In this document: one piece after another, positions 8,194 to 16,286 of the stretch
Layout: every line of letters starts with the position of its first letter
Numbering within the stretch: position 1 is the first letter of the stretch
Origin: an uncultured Eubacteriales bacterium
GTDB lineage: Bacteria; Bacillota; Clostridia; Oscillospirales; Oscillospiraceae
Length of the DNA stretch: 64,000 nucleotides
Reading direction: 5' to 3'
NCBI GenBank assembly: GCA_900319635.1
Contig: ONPF01000013.1
Span: forward strand, 1-64,000
Made by a program: the position numbers and the translations under genes
Notes under the pieces: generated by a model
Databases searched by the model: none
What the model was told of the DNA's origin: nothing
Seen by the model: only the letters and a program-made list of their open reading frames with translations

Positions 8194-8476
8194 CGGAAAA
8201 ACGGGGCGGGTGATCCGGGTGGAGGACGGCCCGCCTCTCCCCGAGGCGCCTCCCGCTCCCCCGCCCGTTCGGGACGGTGGGAGACGTCCGCCCCCCGGCG
8301 GCGCTTTCCCGGGGCAGGCCGGTCTGCCCAGCCAGCTCCGGAGGCTCCTGTCCAACAGCTTTGGGGAGCTGGAGACGGAGGATCTGCTCTTGCTGCTGAT
8401 CCTCTATCTCCTCTACCGGGAGAGTGGGGATCAGGACTGGCTGATGACCCTGGGCGCCATGCTGTTTTTGCCATAG
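8177..8476 (+). CDS. Small protein with acidic-hydrophobic C-terminus, third of a cluster
   Basis: A 99-residue protein with a basic N-terminus (MVKRYDGKTGRVIRVEDGPP), a long Pro/Gly-rich middle, and a C-terminal block in which ELETEDLLLLLILYLLYRES is followed by DQDWLMTLGAMLFLP. The last block is hydrophobic but interrupted by acidic residues. This pattern recurs in small Firmicutes proteins that I associate, without proof, with sporulation or membrane-surface roles. It overlaps the preceding gene. No enzymatic motif is present. Confidence 0.75.
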   Translation: MVKRYDGKTGRVIRVEDGPPLPEAPPAPPPVRDGGRRPPPGGAFPGQAGLPSQLRRLLSNSFGELETEDLLLLLILYLLYRESGDQDWLMTLGAMLFLP

Positions 8477-8531
8477 GAATGAAAAAATGAAGGAGTGAAG
8501 CGGCGCTTCATTTCTTCATTTCTTCATTTCT
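8477..8531. repeat. CTTCATTT tandem repeat
   Basis: Four short tandem copies of CTTCATTT with a nearby inverse ATGAAG run form a snap-back hairpin between convergent genes. The same family recurs at 9650-9784 and 21175-21227. Confidence 0.6.
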
Positions 8532-9614
8532 TCATTTCTTTTCTTCTCCCTCCCGGTGGGGAAGGCGCAGGTTGGGGTTCTTGCGGAACACATAGAGCCA
8601 GACGGTGATGGAGATGCCGAAGGCCAGCACAAGACAGGCGGTGCGCAAAATGGGGCTGTCTCCGGTGAGCAGCACGGCAGTCAGGCCCAGGACGGCGGAG
8701 ATGCCGTACATCACGGCCACGGCCTGCTTCTGGCTCATGCCGATGGCCAGGAGCCGGTGGTGGAAGTGTCCCCGATCCGGATGGAAGGGGCTCTGTCCCC
8801 GCAGGATCCGGCGGAAGAAGGCGAAGGTGGTGTCCGCCAGGGGCAGGGCCAGGGCCAGCAGCGGCACAAAGAAGGTGATGATGGCGTGGAGCTTGAAGAG
8901 GCCCAGGATGGACACCGTGCTCAGCACAAAGCCCAGCAGCTGGGAGCCCACGTCCCCCATGAAGATCTTGGCCGGGTTCCGGTTATAGGGCATGAAGCCC
9001 AGGCAGGCGCCGGTCAGCGCCGCCAGCAGCAGGGACACCACCGGCTCCGACACGATCAGAGACACCACCAGCATGGTCAGCGAGCTGATGGCGGACACGC
9101 CCACCGCCAGACCGTCCAGCCCGTCGATCAGGTTCACCGCGTTGGTGCAGGCGATGATCCAGAACACCGTCAGCGGCACGGAGAGCCAGCCGATCTCAAT
9201 GGTGGTGGTCGCCGAGAGGGGGTTGGGGTTGGAGATGGCGCTGAACACCACGTCGCAGCGGATCACCACGATGGCGGCCACGACCTGCCCCAGGAGCTTG
9301 ATCCAGGCGTTGAGGGACACGATGTCGTCCACCGCGCCCATCACCGCGATGATCACCGCCCCCAGCAGAATGCCGGTGACCTGGGTGCTCAGGGGCACGA
9401 AGAGCAGCACCGTCAGCACAAAGCCCAGGAAGATCGCAAGGCCGCCCATCCGGGGGATGGGCACCTTGTTGATCCGCCGCTCGCTGGGCTGATCCACGGC
9501 GCCGATGCGCTCGGCAAAGCGCTTCACCGGCGGCGTCATGATAAAGCAGACCAGAAAGGCCACCGCCGCCGCCAATATCAGTTTTACCCACAAATCTATG
9601 TTGGAAAGCATAGC
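8532..9614 (-). CDS. Undecaprenyl-phosphate N-acetylhexosamine-1-phosphate transferase (WecA/TagO family)
   Basis: An integral membrane enzyme of 360 residues that links a UDP-sugar phosphate to undecaprenyl phosphate, starting teichoic-acid or capsule glycan synthesis. About ten hydrophobic helices are visible. Family motifs include RRINKVPIPRMGG, GAVDDIVSLNAW, NAVNLIDGLDGLAVG, FMGDVGSQLLGF and HPDRGHFHHRLL. The order and the GHFHHR motif point to WecA/TagO rather than MraY. The ATG at 9614 is preferred: it is 8 nt after GGAG, whereas the ATG at 9620 is only 3 nt away. The gene appears monocistronic. Confidence 0.92.
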   Translation of the reverse strand, partial: AMLSNIDLWVKLILAAAVAFLVCFIMTPPVKRFAERIGAVDQPSERRINKVPIPRMGGLAIFLGFVLTVLLFVPLSTQVTGILLGAVIIAVMGAVDDIVSLNAWIKLLGQVVAAIVVIRCDVVFSAISNPNPLSATTTIEIGWLSVPLTVFWIIACTNAVNLIDGLDGLAVGVSAISSLTMLVVSLIVSEPVVSLLLAALTGACLGFMPYNRNPAKIFMGDVGSQLLGFVLSTVSILGLFKLHAIITFFVPLLALALPLADTTFAFFRRILRGQSPFHPDRGHFHHRLLAIGMSQKQAVAVMYGISAVLGLTAVLLTGDSPILRTACLVLAFGISITVWLYVFRKNPNLRLPHREGEEKK

Positions 9615-9784
9615 ATGCACTCCGTAAAAATTTTATCTATCAACAGGGATGAAGGAATGAAGCCGCTTCGCTGATGAAGGAATGAAGGAATTATGGTGTG
9701 CCGCAAAGCGGCACGGATTGGTATCCGTCGCGCTTTGCGCGACACAACAATTTCTTCGCTTCTTCATTTCTTCATTCCTTCATT
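9615..9784. repeat. Intergenic ATGAAG/CTTCATT repeat region
   Basis: A run of ATGAAGGAATGAAG units (9650-9690) and an opposing CTTCATTTCTTCATTCC run (9758-9783) could pair over about 100 bp. No gene is seen. Confidence 0.5.
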
Positions 9785-10807
9785 TTACCGCACCAGCGGG
9801 ACAAGCCCGACCTTCTTGTAGACCTTGCGAATGGTCTTATTGGCAATGTAGCTTGCCCGCTCGGCGCCCTGCTTGCAGAGCCCCTCCAGATAGGCCTTGT
9901 CCTTCATGATCTTCTGGGCTTCCTCCCGGATGGGACGCAGCATCTCCACCACGGCCTCGCCCACGGCGGGCTTGAAAGCGCCGTAGCCCAGACCGTCAAA
10001 CTCCCGCTCGATCTCCTCGAAGCTCTTGCCGGTGACGGCGGCGTAGATGTTCATCAGGTTTGCCACCCCCGGCTTCTGCTCCGGGTCGTAGCGCACGCAG
10101 TGCTCGGTGTCGCAGTCGGTGACGGCGCGCTTGAACTTGCGCATAATGTCCTCCGGCGCCTCCATGATGAGGACCCGGCCGTTGCCCACCTCGTCAGACT
10201 TGGACATCTTGCTGGTGGGATTCAGCAGATCCATGACCCGGGCGCCCACCTTGGGCACAAAGGGCTCGGGCACCTTGAAGGTCTCGCCGTAGAGATTATT
10301 GAAGCGCTGGGCCACGTCCCGCGTCAGCTCCACATGCTGCTTCTGATCCTCCCCCACGGGGACATAGTCCGGCTGATACAGCAGGATGTCCGCCGCCATC
10401 AGGGCGGGGTAGGTGAAGAGGCCGCCGTTGATGTTGTCGGCGTTCTTGGCGCTCTTGTCCTTGAACTGGGTCATGCGGCTCAGCTCCCCGAACATGGTGT
10501 AGCAGTTCAGCACCCAGCCCAGCTCCACATGGGCGGGCACATGGCTCTGGATGAAGAGGGTGTTCTTCTCCGGATCCAGGCCGCAGGCCACATACTGCGC
10601 CAGCTGCTCCAGGGTTCTGCGGCGCAGGAGGGCGGGGTCGTTGCGGGTGGTAAGGGCGTGGAGGTCCGCCATGAAGTAGTAGCAGTCATACTGCTCGGCG
10701 CGCTCAGCCCAGTTCTTGATGGCACCCAGGTAGGAGCCCAGGGTCAGATCACCGGTGGGCTTGATGCCCGAGAGCATGACTTTCTTGGCAGGAGCGATAT
10801 TATCCAT
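9785..10807 (-). CDS. trpS: Tryptophanyl-tRNA synthetase
   Basis: A class I aminoacyl-tRNA synthetase of 340 residues that charges tRNA-Trp. Near the N-terminus, GIKPTGDLTLGSYLGAI holds the HIGH-equivalent region. GEDQKQHVELTRD is the family signature before the KMSKS loop, which is intact as SKMSKSDE. Length is typical. The ATG at 10807 follows GGAAG; the open frame continues upstream but without start signals. Firmicutes trpS genes are often T-box controlled; the ~240 bp upstream shows no T-box-like conserved sequence, so regulation here is probably different. Confidence 0.97.
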   Translation of the reverse strand: MDNIAPAKKVMLSGIKPTGDLTLGSYLGAIKNWAERAEQYDCYYFMADLHALTTRNDPALLRRRTLEQLAQYVACGLDPEKNTLFIQSHVPAHVELGWVLNCYTMFGELSRMTQFKDKSAKNADNINGGLFTYPALMAADILLYQPDYVPVGEDQKQHVELTRDVAQRFNNLYGETFKVPEPFVPKVGARVMDLLNPTSKMSKSDEVGNGRVLIMEAPEDIMRKFKRAVTDCDTEHCVRYDPEQKPGVANLMNIYAAVTGKSFEEIEREFDGLGYGAFKPAVGEAVVEMLRPIREEAQKIMKDKAYLEGLCKQGAERASYIANKTIRKVYKKVGLVPLVR

Positions 10808-11050
10808 AAGAACACTTCCTTTTTCAAAAACTCTGTCGCTGAATTTGTATTGTATCAAAAGAAAAGCGTCTTGACAACAGGGAAAATGTAAAATAAGATA
10901 TACGGGCAGTTTTGAGATTTGCGTTTTGAGATTTGAGAAGAACTGCCTGCGTCTGCCTCTGTAGGGGCGACCCTTGCGGTCGCCCGCCAACGACCCGCAT
11001 CTGCGGTCGGGGAGGTATACCGCAGCGGATCATGGGAAGGAGTATTTGTA
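10808..11050. repeat. Divergent intergenic region with repeats
   Basis: Between trpS and gltX lie a TTTTGAGATTTG repeat block (10910-10940) and a hairpin-prone block, TAGGGGCGACC/GGTCGCCC (10960-10985), of the same family as the repeats at 30.2-30.9 kb. AAGGAG lies 11 bp before gltX. No T-box was recognised. Confidence 0.6.
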
Positions 11051-12532
11051 ATGGACATGACTTGGTTTGACGAGATGGAGGCGCGCATCCCCAAAAATGA
11101 GGTGCGCACCCGCTTTGCCCCCTCCCCCACGGGGTATATGCATGTGGGGAACCTGCGCACGGCGCTCTACACCTACCTGATCGCCCGGCACAACGGCGGC
11201 AAGTTCCTCCTGCGCATTGAGGATACCGACCAGGGCCGCCTGGTGGAAGGCGCGGTGGACGTGATCTACAAGACCATGGCCGAGTGCCACCTGGAGCACG
11301 ACGAGGGTCCGGACATCGGCGGCCCCGTGGGCCCCTATGTGCAGACCCAGCGCCGCCCCTTCTACGGCAAGTACGCCCAGCTCCTGGTGGAGCGGGGCCA
11401 CGCCTACCGCTGCTTCTGCGAGAAGACCGAGAGCGAGGAGGACGCCGGCGAATTCAACCGGGAGGCCAACCCCTGCCGCTTCCTCACGAAGGAGGAGTCC
11501 GACCGCCGCGCCGCCGCCGGGGAGCCCTTTGTCATCCGTCAGCGCATCCCCGAGGAGGGCAGCACCACCTTCCATGACGAGATCTTCGGCGACATCACCG
11601 TGGAAAACAGCGCCCTGGACGACCAGGTGCTCATGAAGCGGGACGGCCTGCCCACCTACAACTTCGCAAACGTCATCGACGACCATCTCATGGGCATCAC
11701 CCATGTGGTGCGGGGCAGCGAGTATCTGTCCTCCGCCCCCAAGTATAACCTGCTGTACCAGGGCTTCGGCTGGGACATTCCCAAATACGTCCACTGCTCC
11801 CCCGTCATGCGGGACGCCCACAACAAGATGTCCAAGCGCCACGGCGACCCCTCCTATGAGGATCTGATCGCCCAGGGCTATCTCACCGACGCGGTGCTGA
11901 ACTATGTGGCGCTGCTGGGCTGGAGCCCCCGGGGCGAGCAGGCCGAGCAGGAGATCTTCTCCATGGACGAGCTGAAGGCCGCTTTCGACATGGCGGGCAT
12001 CTCCAAGTCCCCCGCCATCTTTGACATCGAGAAGCTGCGCTACTTCAACGCCGAGTACATCCGCCGCATGTCCGCGGAGGACTTCGCCAAGGTGGCCGAG
12101 CCTTGGATCCGCAAGGCCGTGAAGAACCCGGCCATCGACGCCGCCGCCATCGCCGCTCTGCTGCAGCAGCGCACCGAGGTGCTGACGGAGATCCCCGAGA
12201 AGCTGGACTTCTTTGACGCCCTGCCGGAATACGGCACCGAGCTCTTCGTGCACAAAAAGTCCAAGTCCGACGAGGCCTCCTCCAAGGCCGTGCTGGAGAC
12301 CGTGCTCCCCCGCTTCGAGGCGCTGGAGAGCTGGGACGACGAGCACATCCTGGACACCATGGTGAAGCTGGCCGAGGAGCAGGGCGTGAAGAACGCCAAG
12401 GTCATGTGGCCGGTGCGCATCGCCGCCGCCGGCAAGTCCGTCACCCCCGGCGGCGCCGTGGAGATCTGCCGCATCCTGGGCAGGGACGAGACCCTCCGCC
12501 GCCTGCGCATCGGCCTGGAAAAACTGCAGTAA
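11051..12532 (+). CDS. gltX: Glutamyl-tRNA synthetase
   Basis: A class I aminoacyl-tRNA synthetase of 493 residues acting on tRNA-Glu. The motif FAPSPTGYMHVGNLRTAL contains the HIGH-equivalent HVGN, LLRIEDTD follows, and KMSKRHG is the KMSKS loop. The middle GDITVENSALDDQVLMKRDG and LPTYNFANVIDDHLMGITH segments are family-typical. AAGGAG precedes the ATG. Organisms with one GltX often charge tRNA-Gln with it as well and correct via GatCAB; that cannot be tested here. Transcription ends at the hairpin at 12638-12683. Confidence 0.97.
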   Translation: MDMTWFDEMEARIPKNEVRTRFAPSPTGYMHVGNLRTALYTYLIARHNGGKFLLRIEDTDQGRLVEGAVDVIYKTMAECHLEHDEGPDIGGPVGPYVQTQRRPFYGKYAQLLVERGHAYRCFCEKTESEEDAGEFNREANPCRFLTKEESDRRAAAGEPFVIRQRIPEEGSTTFHDEIFGDITVENSALDDQVLMKRDGLPTYNFANVIDDHLMGITHVVRGSEYLSSAPKYNLLYQGFGWDIPKYVHCSPVMRDAHNKMSKRHGDPSYEDLIAQGYLTDAVLNYVALLGWSPRGEQAEQEIFSMDELKAAFDMAGISKSPAIFDIEKLRYFNAEYIRRMSAEDFAKVAEPWIRKAVKNPAIDAAAIAALLQQRTEVLTEIPEKLDFFDALPEYGTELFVHKKSKSDEASSKAVLETVLPRFEALESWDDEHILDTMVKLAEEQGVKNAKVMWPVRIAAAGKSVTPGGAVEICRILGRDETLRRLRIGLEKLQ

Positions 12533-12637
12533 ATCGTTTTCAGGTTTCAGGTTTCAGAAGACGAAGGATGCGAAACCGTTTCTCTCGTCCCCTGAACACT
12601 GAACTCTGAACACTGAACCCCGTTTAGAACCATTCAT
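12533..12637. repeat. TTTCAGG/TGAACAC simple repeats
   Basis: Two tandem TTTCAGG-like units (12539-12560) and two TGAACACTGAAC-like units (12590-12620) in opposite sense can form a loose hairpin. Related intergenic motifs occur near 25090 and 48455. Confidence 0.5.
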
Positions 12638-12683
12638 AAAAACACCTCTTTCGGGACATTCTATCCCAAAAGGGGTGTTTTTT
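12638..12683 (+). terminator. gltX terminator whose 3' arm carries the ypeB ribosome-binding site
   Basis: A long stem, AAAACACCTCTTT with AAAAGGGGTGTTTT, is topped by GGGA/TCCC and followed by T6. The ypeB ATG at 12684 starts immediately after the T-run. The only ribosome-binding sequence, AGGGGTG, lies in the 3' arm, so this folding would hide it. Confidence 0.75.
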
Positions 12684-13943
12684 ATGAAGCGAAAGGCCAA
12701 GATTCTTTTGATTTCCTATGTCTCCGTCCTTGTTGTCGCCCTGGCGCTCTATGCCTGGGCGGGGCAGTGGGGGCTGGGCTGGTACCGCCGCACGGTAGGC
12801 GAGAGCGCCAGCCTCGCCTACGAGGAGACGGTGCGCTCCGTGGAGACTCTAAGCCAGGTGCTGGCCAAAAGCCCCTACGCCACCGACCCCGAGATGTGCG
12901 ACCGCATCTGCTGCGAGGCCTACGCCTGCGCCGCCGCGGCGGAGAGCGCCATGTCCACCCTGCCCTTCTCCACCTGGGAGCTGGAGCAGCTCTCCGGCTT
13001 CCTCAACACCGCCGGGGACTACGCCTACTCCCTCTGCGGCCAGGGCCAGGCCTTCACGGACAAGCAGCGGCAGGAGCTGCGGGAGCTGGCGGCCTCCGCC
13101 GCGGAGTTCTCCGAGACCCTGCTCACGCTGCGGGAGGATCTGGAAAACCGGGAGCTTACCATGGACAGCCGGGAGCAGCGCCTGCAGAACGTGGGCACGG
13201 AGACCGGCCCCCAGCTCAGCGGAGAGCTGCTGGCCTACGAGGCGGAGTTCTCGCCCCTGTCCCTGCACTATGACGGCCAATATGGCTCCGCAGAGGAAAA
13301 GAAGAGCGGCGGCCTGCTGACCGAGGCGGAGATGCAGCGCGCCGCGGCGGAGTTTCTGGATCTGCCGGAGGAGGCGCTGCTGTTGGAGTGCTCCTACGAG
13401 GGAGCCGACGGGCGATGCTGCTACCGGGCGGGGGATCGCTATGTCTGCGTCAGTCGGGCGGGGGTGGAGTCCATGAGCCAGAGCCGCCTGGTGGGCGAGG
13501 AAAAGCTCTCCCCCGAGGAGGCCGAAAAAGCAGCGGAGGACTTCCTGCGGGAGCAGGAGCTGGGGGAGCTCAGGCTGCTGGAGCAGCGGCAGAGCGCCTG
13601 CGTGATGCTCTTCTCCTTCGTCCGGGAGCAGGACGGCGCCCTCTGCCCGGACAGCGTCCTGCGCCTTGGCATCGCCCTGGACGACGGCTCGCTCTACAGC
13701 TACGACGCCACCGCCTTCGACCCGGAGCCGGTGTCGGTGAGCTGGACGGTGGACGAGGAGACGGCCAGGGCCGCCCTGCCGGAGGGACTCTCCCCGCGGG
13801 AGAGCCGCCGCCTGATCCTGAAAAGCCCCGGCGGCCAGGCCGTGCCGGTCTACGCCTTCTCCTGCCGGGACGGGCGGCGCAGCGTGGAGATCTGCGTCAG
13901 CGCCGAGACCGGGAAGCAGTATAAAATCAGCGTGGGGAAATAA
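12684..13943 (+). CDS. ypeB: YpeB-like germination protein (PepSY-type C-terminus)
   Basis: A spore-cortex protein. In Bacillus, YpeB stabilises the lytic enzyme SleB. An N-terminal membrane anchor (about residues 6-28) is followed by a helical domain rich in Ala/Glu/Leu. Near residue 190 comes LLAYEAEFSPLSLHYDGQYG, the YDG motif typical of YpeB. Two or three PepSY-like repeats follow; the last ends VEICVSAETGKQYKISVGK. The length of 419 residues is near the family norm of ~450. Unusually, no sleB is adjacent. Its last 57 bp recur at 16287, so the present 3' end may have been supplied by an insertion. Confidence 0.8.
   Translation: MKRKAKILLISYVSVLVVALALYAWAGQWGLGWYRRTVGESASLAYEETVRSVETLSQVLAKSPYATDPEMCDRICCEAYACAAAAESAMSTLPFSTWELEQLSGFLNTAGDYAYSLCGQGQAFTDKQRQELRELAASAAEFSETLLTLREDLENRELTMDSREQRLQNVGTETGPQLSGELLAYEAEFSPLSLHYDGQYGSAEEKKSGGLLTEAEMQRAAAEFLDLPEEALLLECSYEGADGRCCYRAGDRYVCVSRAGVESMSQSRLVGEEKLSPEEAEKAAEDFLREQELGELRLLEQRQSACVMLFSFVREQDGALCPDSVLRLGIALDDGSLYSYDATAFDPEPVSVSWTVDEETARAALPEGLSPRESRRLILKSPGGQAVPVYAFSCRDGRRSVEICVSAETGKQYKISVGK
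13882..13938 (+). repeat. Left copy of a 57-bp direct repeat (ypeB 3' end)
   Basis: This is the last coding part of ypeB. It matches 16287-16343 at 55 of 57 positions, and both differences are synonymous (CAG/CAA, TAT/TAC). Together the copies bracket a 2.4-kb AT-richer insert, like attachment sites of an integrated element. Confidence 0.85.
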
Positions 13944-14039
13944 TCTTTCAATTTGCCCTCTATTCTCTGCTATTGGCCTTGCTTATACGAAATAGAAGTT
14001 AATCGGCACTTCTGCCACCATATAAATTCACATTCGCAT

Positions 14040-14078
14040 ACGAAAAATAAGGGAAGGGTGTTCCTTCCCTTATTTAGT
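14040..14078. terminator. Bidirectional terminator inside the insert
   Basis: A 13-bp perfect stem AAATAAGGGAAGG/CCTTCCCTTATTT with a 5-nt loop has A/T runs on both sides. It serves the minus-strand gene ending at 14107 and could also stop ypeB transcripts. Confidence 0.85.
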
Positions 14079-14106
14079 AAGAATCATGAAATATAGCACA
14101 GCCAAA

Positions 14107-16023
14107 CTAATAATCTACTATTGTCCTTTTGTCTCTAATTTCAAGTGCATCTTCCAAATCAGTTGGTGAATATTCATACTCAAATCCATCTTCATCTTGA
14201 ACAATCAGCTGATCCGGGATGTTTTTCCACTTGAAGTGTAATCCGAATGAAGCAGAACCATCTGAAAAATGATATGTAATGATAACCTTATCATTTAGAT
14301 CGCCAGAAGAAATTTTCAATCTGTCGCAAGTATTATCTCCAGTTCCAACAGAAAACCAATAAACATAACCTTCTTCAAAATCAATGATGTAATAATTTGA
14401 TGTTTGGGTGCCCTTGCTACGATACGCAAACACTCCGCAATTCCCTTTCTTGGCATTCTCTCGATTGTTGGTGGAGTAGTACAAATTGTCTGGCTTTGAG
14501 GTAGCGGCAGGACTAGGTGTCGAGCTGGGTTTCGGCGTTGAGGTCGGTTTGGGCGTCGGAGTCGGCTTCGGCGCATTGGGATCCTCCACCGTCACTTCTG
14601 CAGATCGCTCAAATCCATACTGTCGCGCACTGGTTACGATCCACTTCCCTTTTTCAGCATCCCCCATTGCATTTACCGAATCCGTGATATAATTCCTGTC
14701 TGTATCTCTATACACAAGCGAGAAGCCCTTTTCCGCTGCGAGGGCTTGGACCTCATTGATATTCTTTCCGGTATATGTTTGACTGAAATAATCATCCAGA
14801 GAGATACAATCCAGGCGAATAAGGGCATTGCTGTCAATCGCGGTTCCGGGCTCTGTGTTCTGTTTCACGACGATCCAGTTGTTGTTGTTCCAGATTTCAT
14901 CGTATGGTTCGTCGCGGACATTTGTAAAGCCAAGATCGGACAGTTCTCTCTTCGCATCATTCAGCACCATTCCGGTCACATCGATCATCAGGAGCTGTGC
15001 CGCGTCTACATTATCTTCTGTGCTGATGTTTTTGAGTGTAATACTGCTGCTGTTGTGTTTTACAAGGCAACGGAAGGTAAGGTCTCCCTCAACCTTGATT
15101 TCCTTCTGTGCTTGGATTTCATGATCTCCCAGTTTATAGATCGTCAATTCATGCTTTCCGGGACTTACTTCGAGCAGCTTTGTAAAGTATTTCCCATCTG
15201 CAACGGTTCCGATCTCTTCCCCGTCCAGGTAGATCTCCATATCATAGGTGCTGAAAGCCAGATTATCGTCAGATTGGATGCTGAGATATAACTTGACCGG
15301 TTCAGGCTCCGGGGTAGGTTCGGGCGTAGGTTCCGGAGTCGGCGTTGGTGTCGGCTCCGGGCTCGGTGTTGGCGTTGAAGGCACGTCGGTGGCAGTTGGA
15401 AGTACTCTCTCCTCATCCTGATCAAAGCTGCTCTGCGCAGGCGCATCTATTGTGCTTGCCCTCGACGGAAAAAGGCTGTTCAGCGGAGCAAACATCAGCA
15501 CTGCAGCCAGCAAGCATATGTATAGCACCCAAGAGCCGGCAATTTTGACTGCCGGCTTTTCCAGGAGTTTTTCAAAAAAGCCTTTTTGCTCGCTTTCTCC
15601 CGCTTTGGGCACTGCTTTGGATTTGGTCTTCCATTTCTTCCAAATTTGTATGGAGAAAGCTGCCATTAGCGGCAACGTAACGGTCACCAAAGCGATTTTA
15701 AGAACCTGGAGCTTTGATTCTGCATCGAATTTAAAATACAGATATGCCGTCCACAGAACAAAAAGATTGATCAGAATGCTTACTGCGATTCCCGTTTTTT
15801 TCAGCCTTTGTTTGCTGAATTTTGTTGCAATTTGTGTTTTCCAGTTTTTCTTGTCTTTCTCGGATGCCGGAATGAACTCGCCGCTCTCCGTGTAGGGGAT
15901 GGCATTTTCCCCGTCTACGGAAAATTTGAACCCACAATATGGGCAGAACGCTTGCTCTCCCCTGTTTTGCATTTCAAAACTTTCGTGGCATTCCGGGCAG
16001 GTGCATTTACGTCGGTTTTCCAT
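14107..16023 (-). CDS. Zinc-ribbon membrane protein with PEGA/PASTA-like and DUF4839-like regions
   Basis: A 638-residue membrane protein. A zinc ribbon (CPEC...CPYC, residues 10-30) is followed by three hydrophobic helices (about 77-96, 103-122, 162-180) and a PTPTPSPEPTP linker. A PEGA-like beta domain (DMEIYLDGEEIGTV) comes next, then PASTA-like units (VLNDAKRELSDLGFTNV; NINEVQALAAEKGFSLVY), a second Pro linker, and a conserved-looking C-terminal domain. That domain starts YYSTNNRENAKKGNCGVFAY and contains FGLHFKWKNIPDQLIVQDED; it resembles what I recall as DUF4839. The ATG at 16023 follows GGAGG. Codons are AT-richer than the flanks. It lies within the ypeB-end duplication, behind a structured leader RNA. 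Function unknown. Confidence 0.85.
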   Translation of the reverse strand: MENRRKCTCPECHESFEMQNRGEQAFCPYCGFKFSVDGENAIPYTESGEFIPASEKDKKNWKTQIATKFSKQRLKKTGIAVSILINLFVLWTAYLYFKFDAESKLQVLKIALVTVTLPLMAAFSIQIWKKWKTKSKAVPKAGESEQKGFFEKLLEKPAVKIAGSWVLYICLLAAVLMFAPLNSLFPSRASTIDAPAQSSFDQDEERVLPTATDVPSTPTPSPEPTPTPTPEPTPEPTPEPEPVKLYLSIQSDDNLAFSTYDMEIYLDGEEIGTVADGKYFTKLLEVSPGKHELTIYKLGDHEIQAQKEIKVEGDLTFRCLVKHNSSSITLKNISTEDNVDAAQLLMIDVTGMVLNDAKRELSDLGFTNVRDEPYDEIWNNNNWIVVKQNTEPGTAIDSNALIRLDCISLDDYFSQTYTGKNINEVQALAAEKGFSLVYRDTDRNYITDSVNAMGDAEKGKWIVTSARQYGFERSAEVTVEDPNAPKPTPTPKPTSTPKPSSTPSPAATSKPDNLYYSTNNRENAKKGNCGVFAYRSKGTQTSNYYIIDFEEGYVYWFSVGTGDNTCDRLKISSGDLNDKVIITYHFSDGSASFGLHFKWKNIPDQLIVQDEDGFEYEYSPTDLEDALEIRDKRTIVDY

Positions 16024-16039
16024 ATTCACCCATCCTCCA

Positions 16040-16071
16040 AAATAAAAAGTGCGCAGCCGGAGCTGCGCACG
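16040..16071 (-). terminator. Leader terminator just before the zinc-ribbon gene
   Basis: On the minus strand a 9-bp perfect stem GTGCGCAGC/GCTGCGCAC closed by a TCCG loop is followed by TTTTTATTTT and then, within 2 bp, by the GGAGG ribosome-binding site of the gene at 16023. A full intrinsic terminator in this place implies either attenuation of the gene or an independent short RNA. Confidence 0.85.
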
Positions 16072-16092
16072 AAAAACGCAAACTCCGTTGCT

Positions 16093-16218
16093 GCGACACA
16101 AATGATTCCTTGCCCTACAAGAGTGCACGAAATTGGAGAGTGCATTTTTACCAAAGTAAACATGCACCCTAATAGGGCAAATTATGCGTTGCTGCATAAG
16201 GCTATTCATTTGTGTCGC
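16093..16218 (-). ncRNA. Candidate structured leader RNA of unknown class
   Basis: Read on the minus strand, nested stems form one compact fold. P1 is a perfect 13 bp (GCGACACAAATGA with 16093-16105). Inside it a 6-bp hairpin is TTATGC/GCATAA. P3 is a perfect 8 bp (TTGCCCTA/TAGGGCAA) enclosing a hairpin of GTGCAT/ATGCAC stacked on TTTAC/GTAAA. P1 begins about 7 nt after the -10 box, so the transcript should start at the foot of P1. A terminator follows 22 nt later. The layout is that of a riboswitch-like attenuator or an sRNA; no known class was recognised. Confidence 0.65.
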
Positions 16219-16224
16219 AAGTAC

Positions 16225-16253
16225 ATCATACCATGTTCTCTGCGTAAACACAA
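16225..16253 (-). promoter_or_regulatory. Promoter of the structured leader and zinc-ribbon gene
   Basis: The minus strand shows TTGTGT (16248-16253), a 17-bp spacer and TATGAT (16225-16230). The predicted transcription start is near 16218. Confidence 0.7.
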
Positions 16254-16286
16254 GAAATAAGTTTCATTCACACAAGAATTAGCGCG

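Noticed and set aside
10808-11050. T-box riboswitch for trpS or gltX
   Set aside because: No conserved T-box sequence or specifier-loop/terminator layout could be found in the region.
16093-16218. Retron msr-msd RNA
   Set aside because: The nested inverted repeat recalls a retron, but no reverse transcriptase lies nearby and a terminator plus a membrane-protein gene follow directly.
13943-16286. Insertion sequence
   Set aside because: No transposase and no terminal inverted repeats; the borders are direct repeats of the ypeB end instead.
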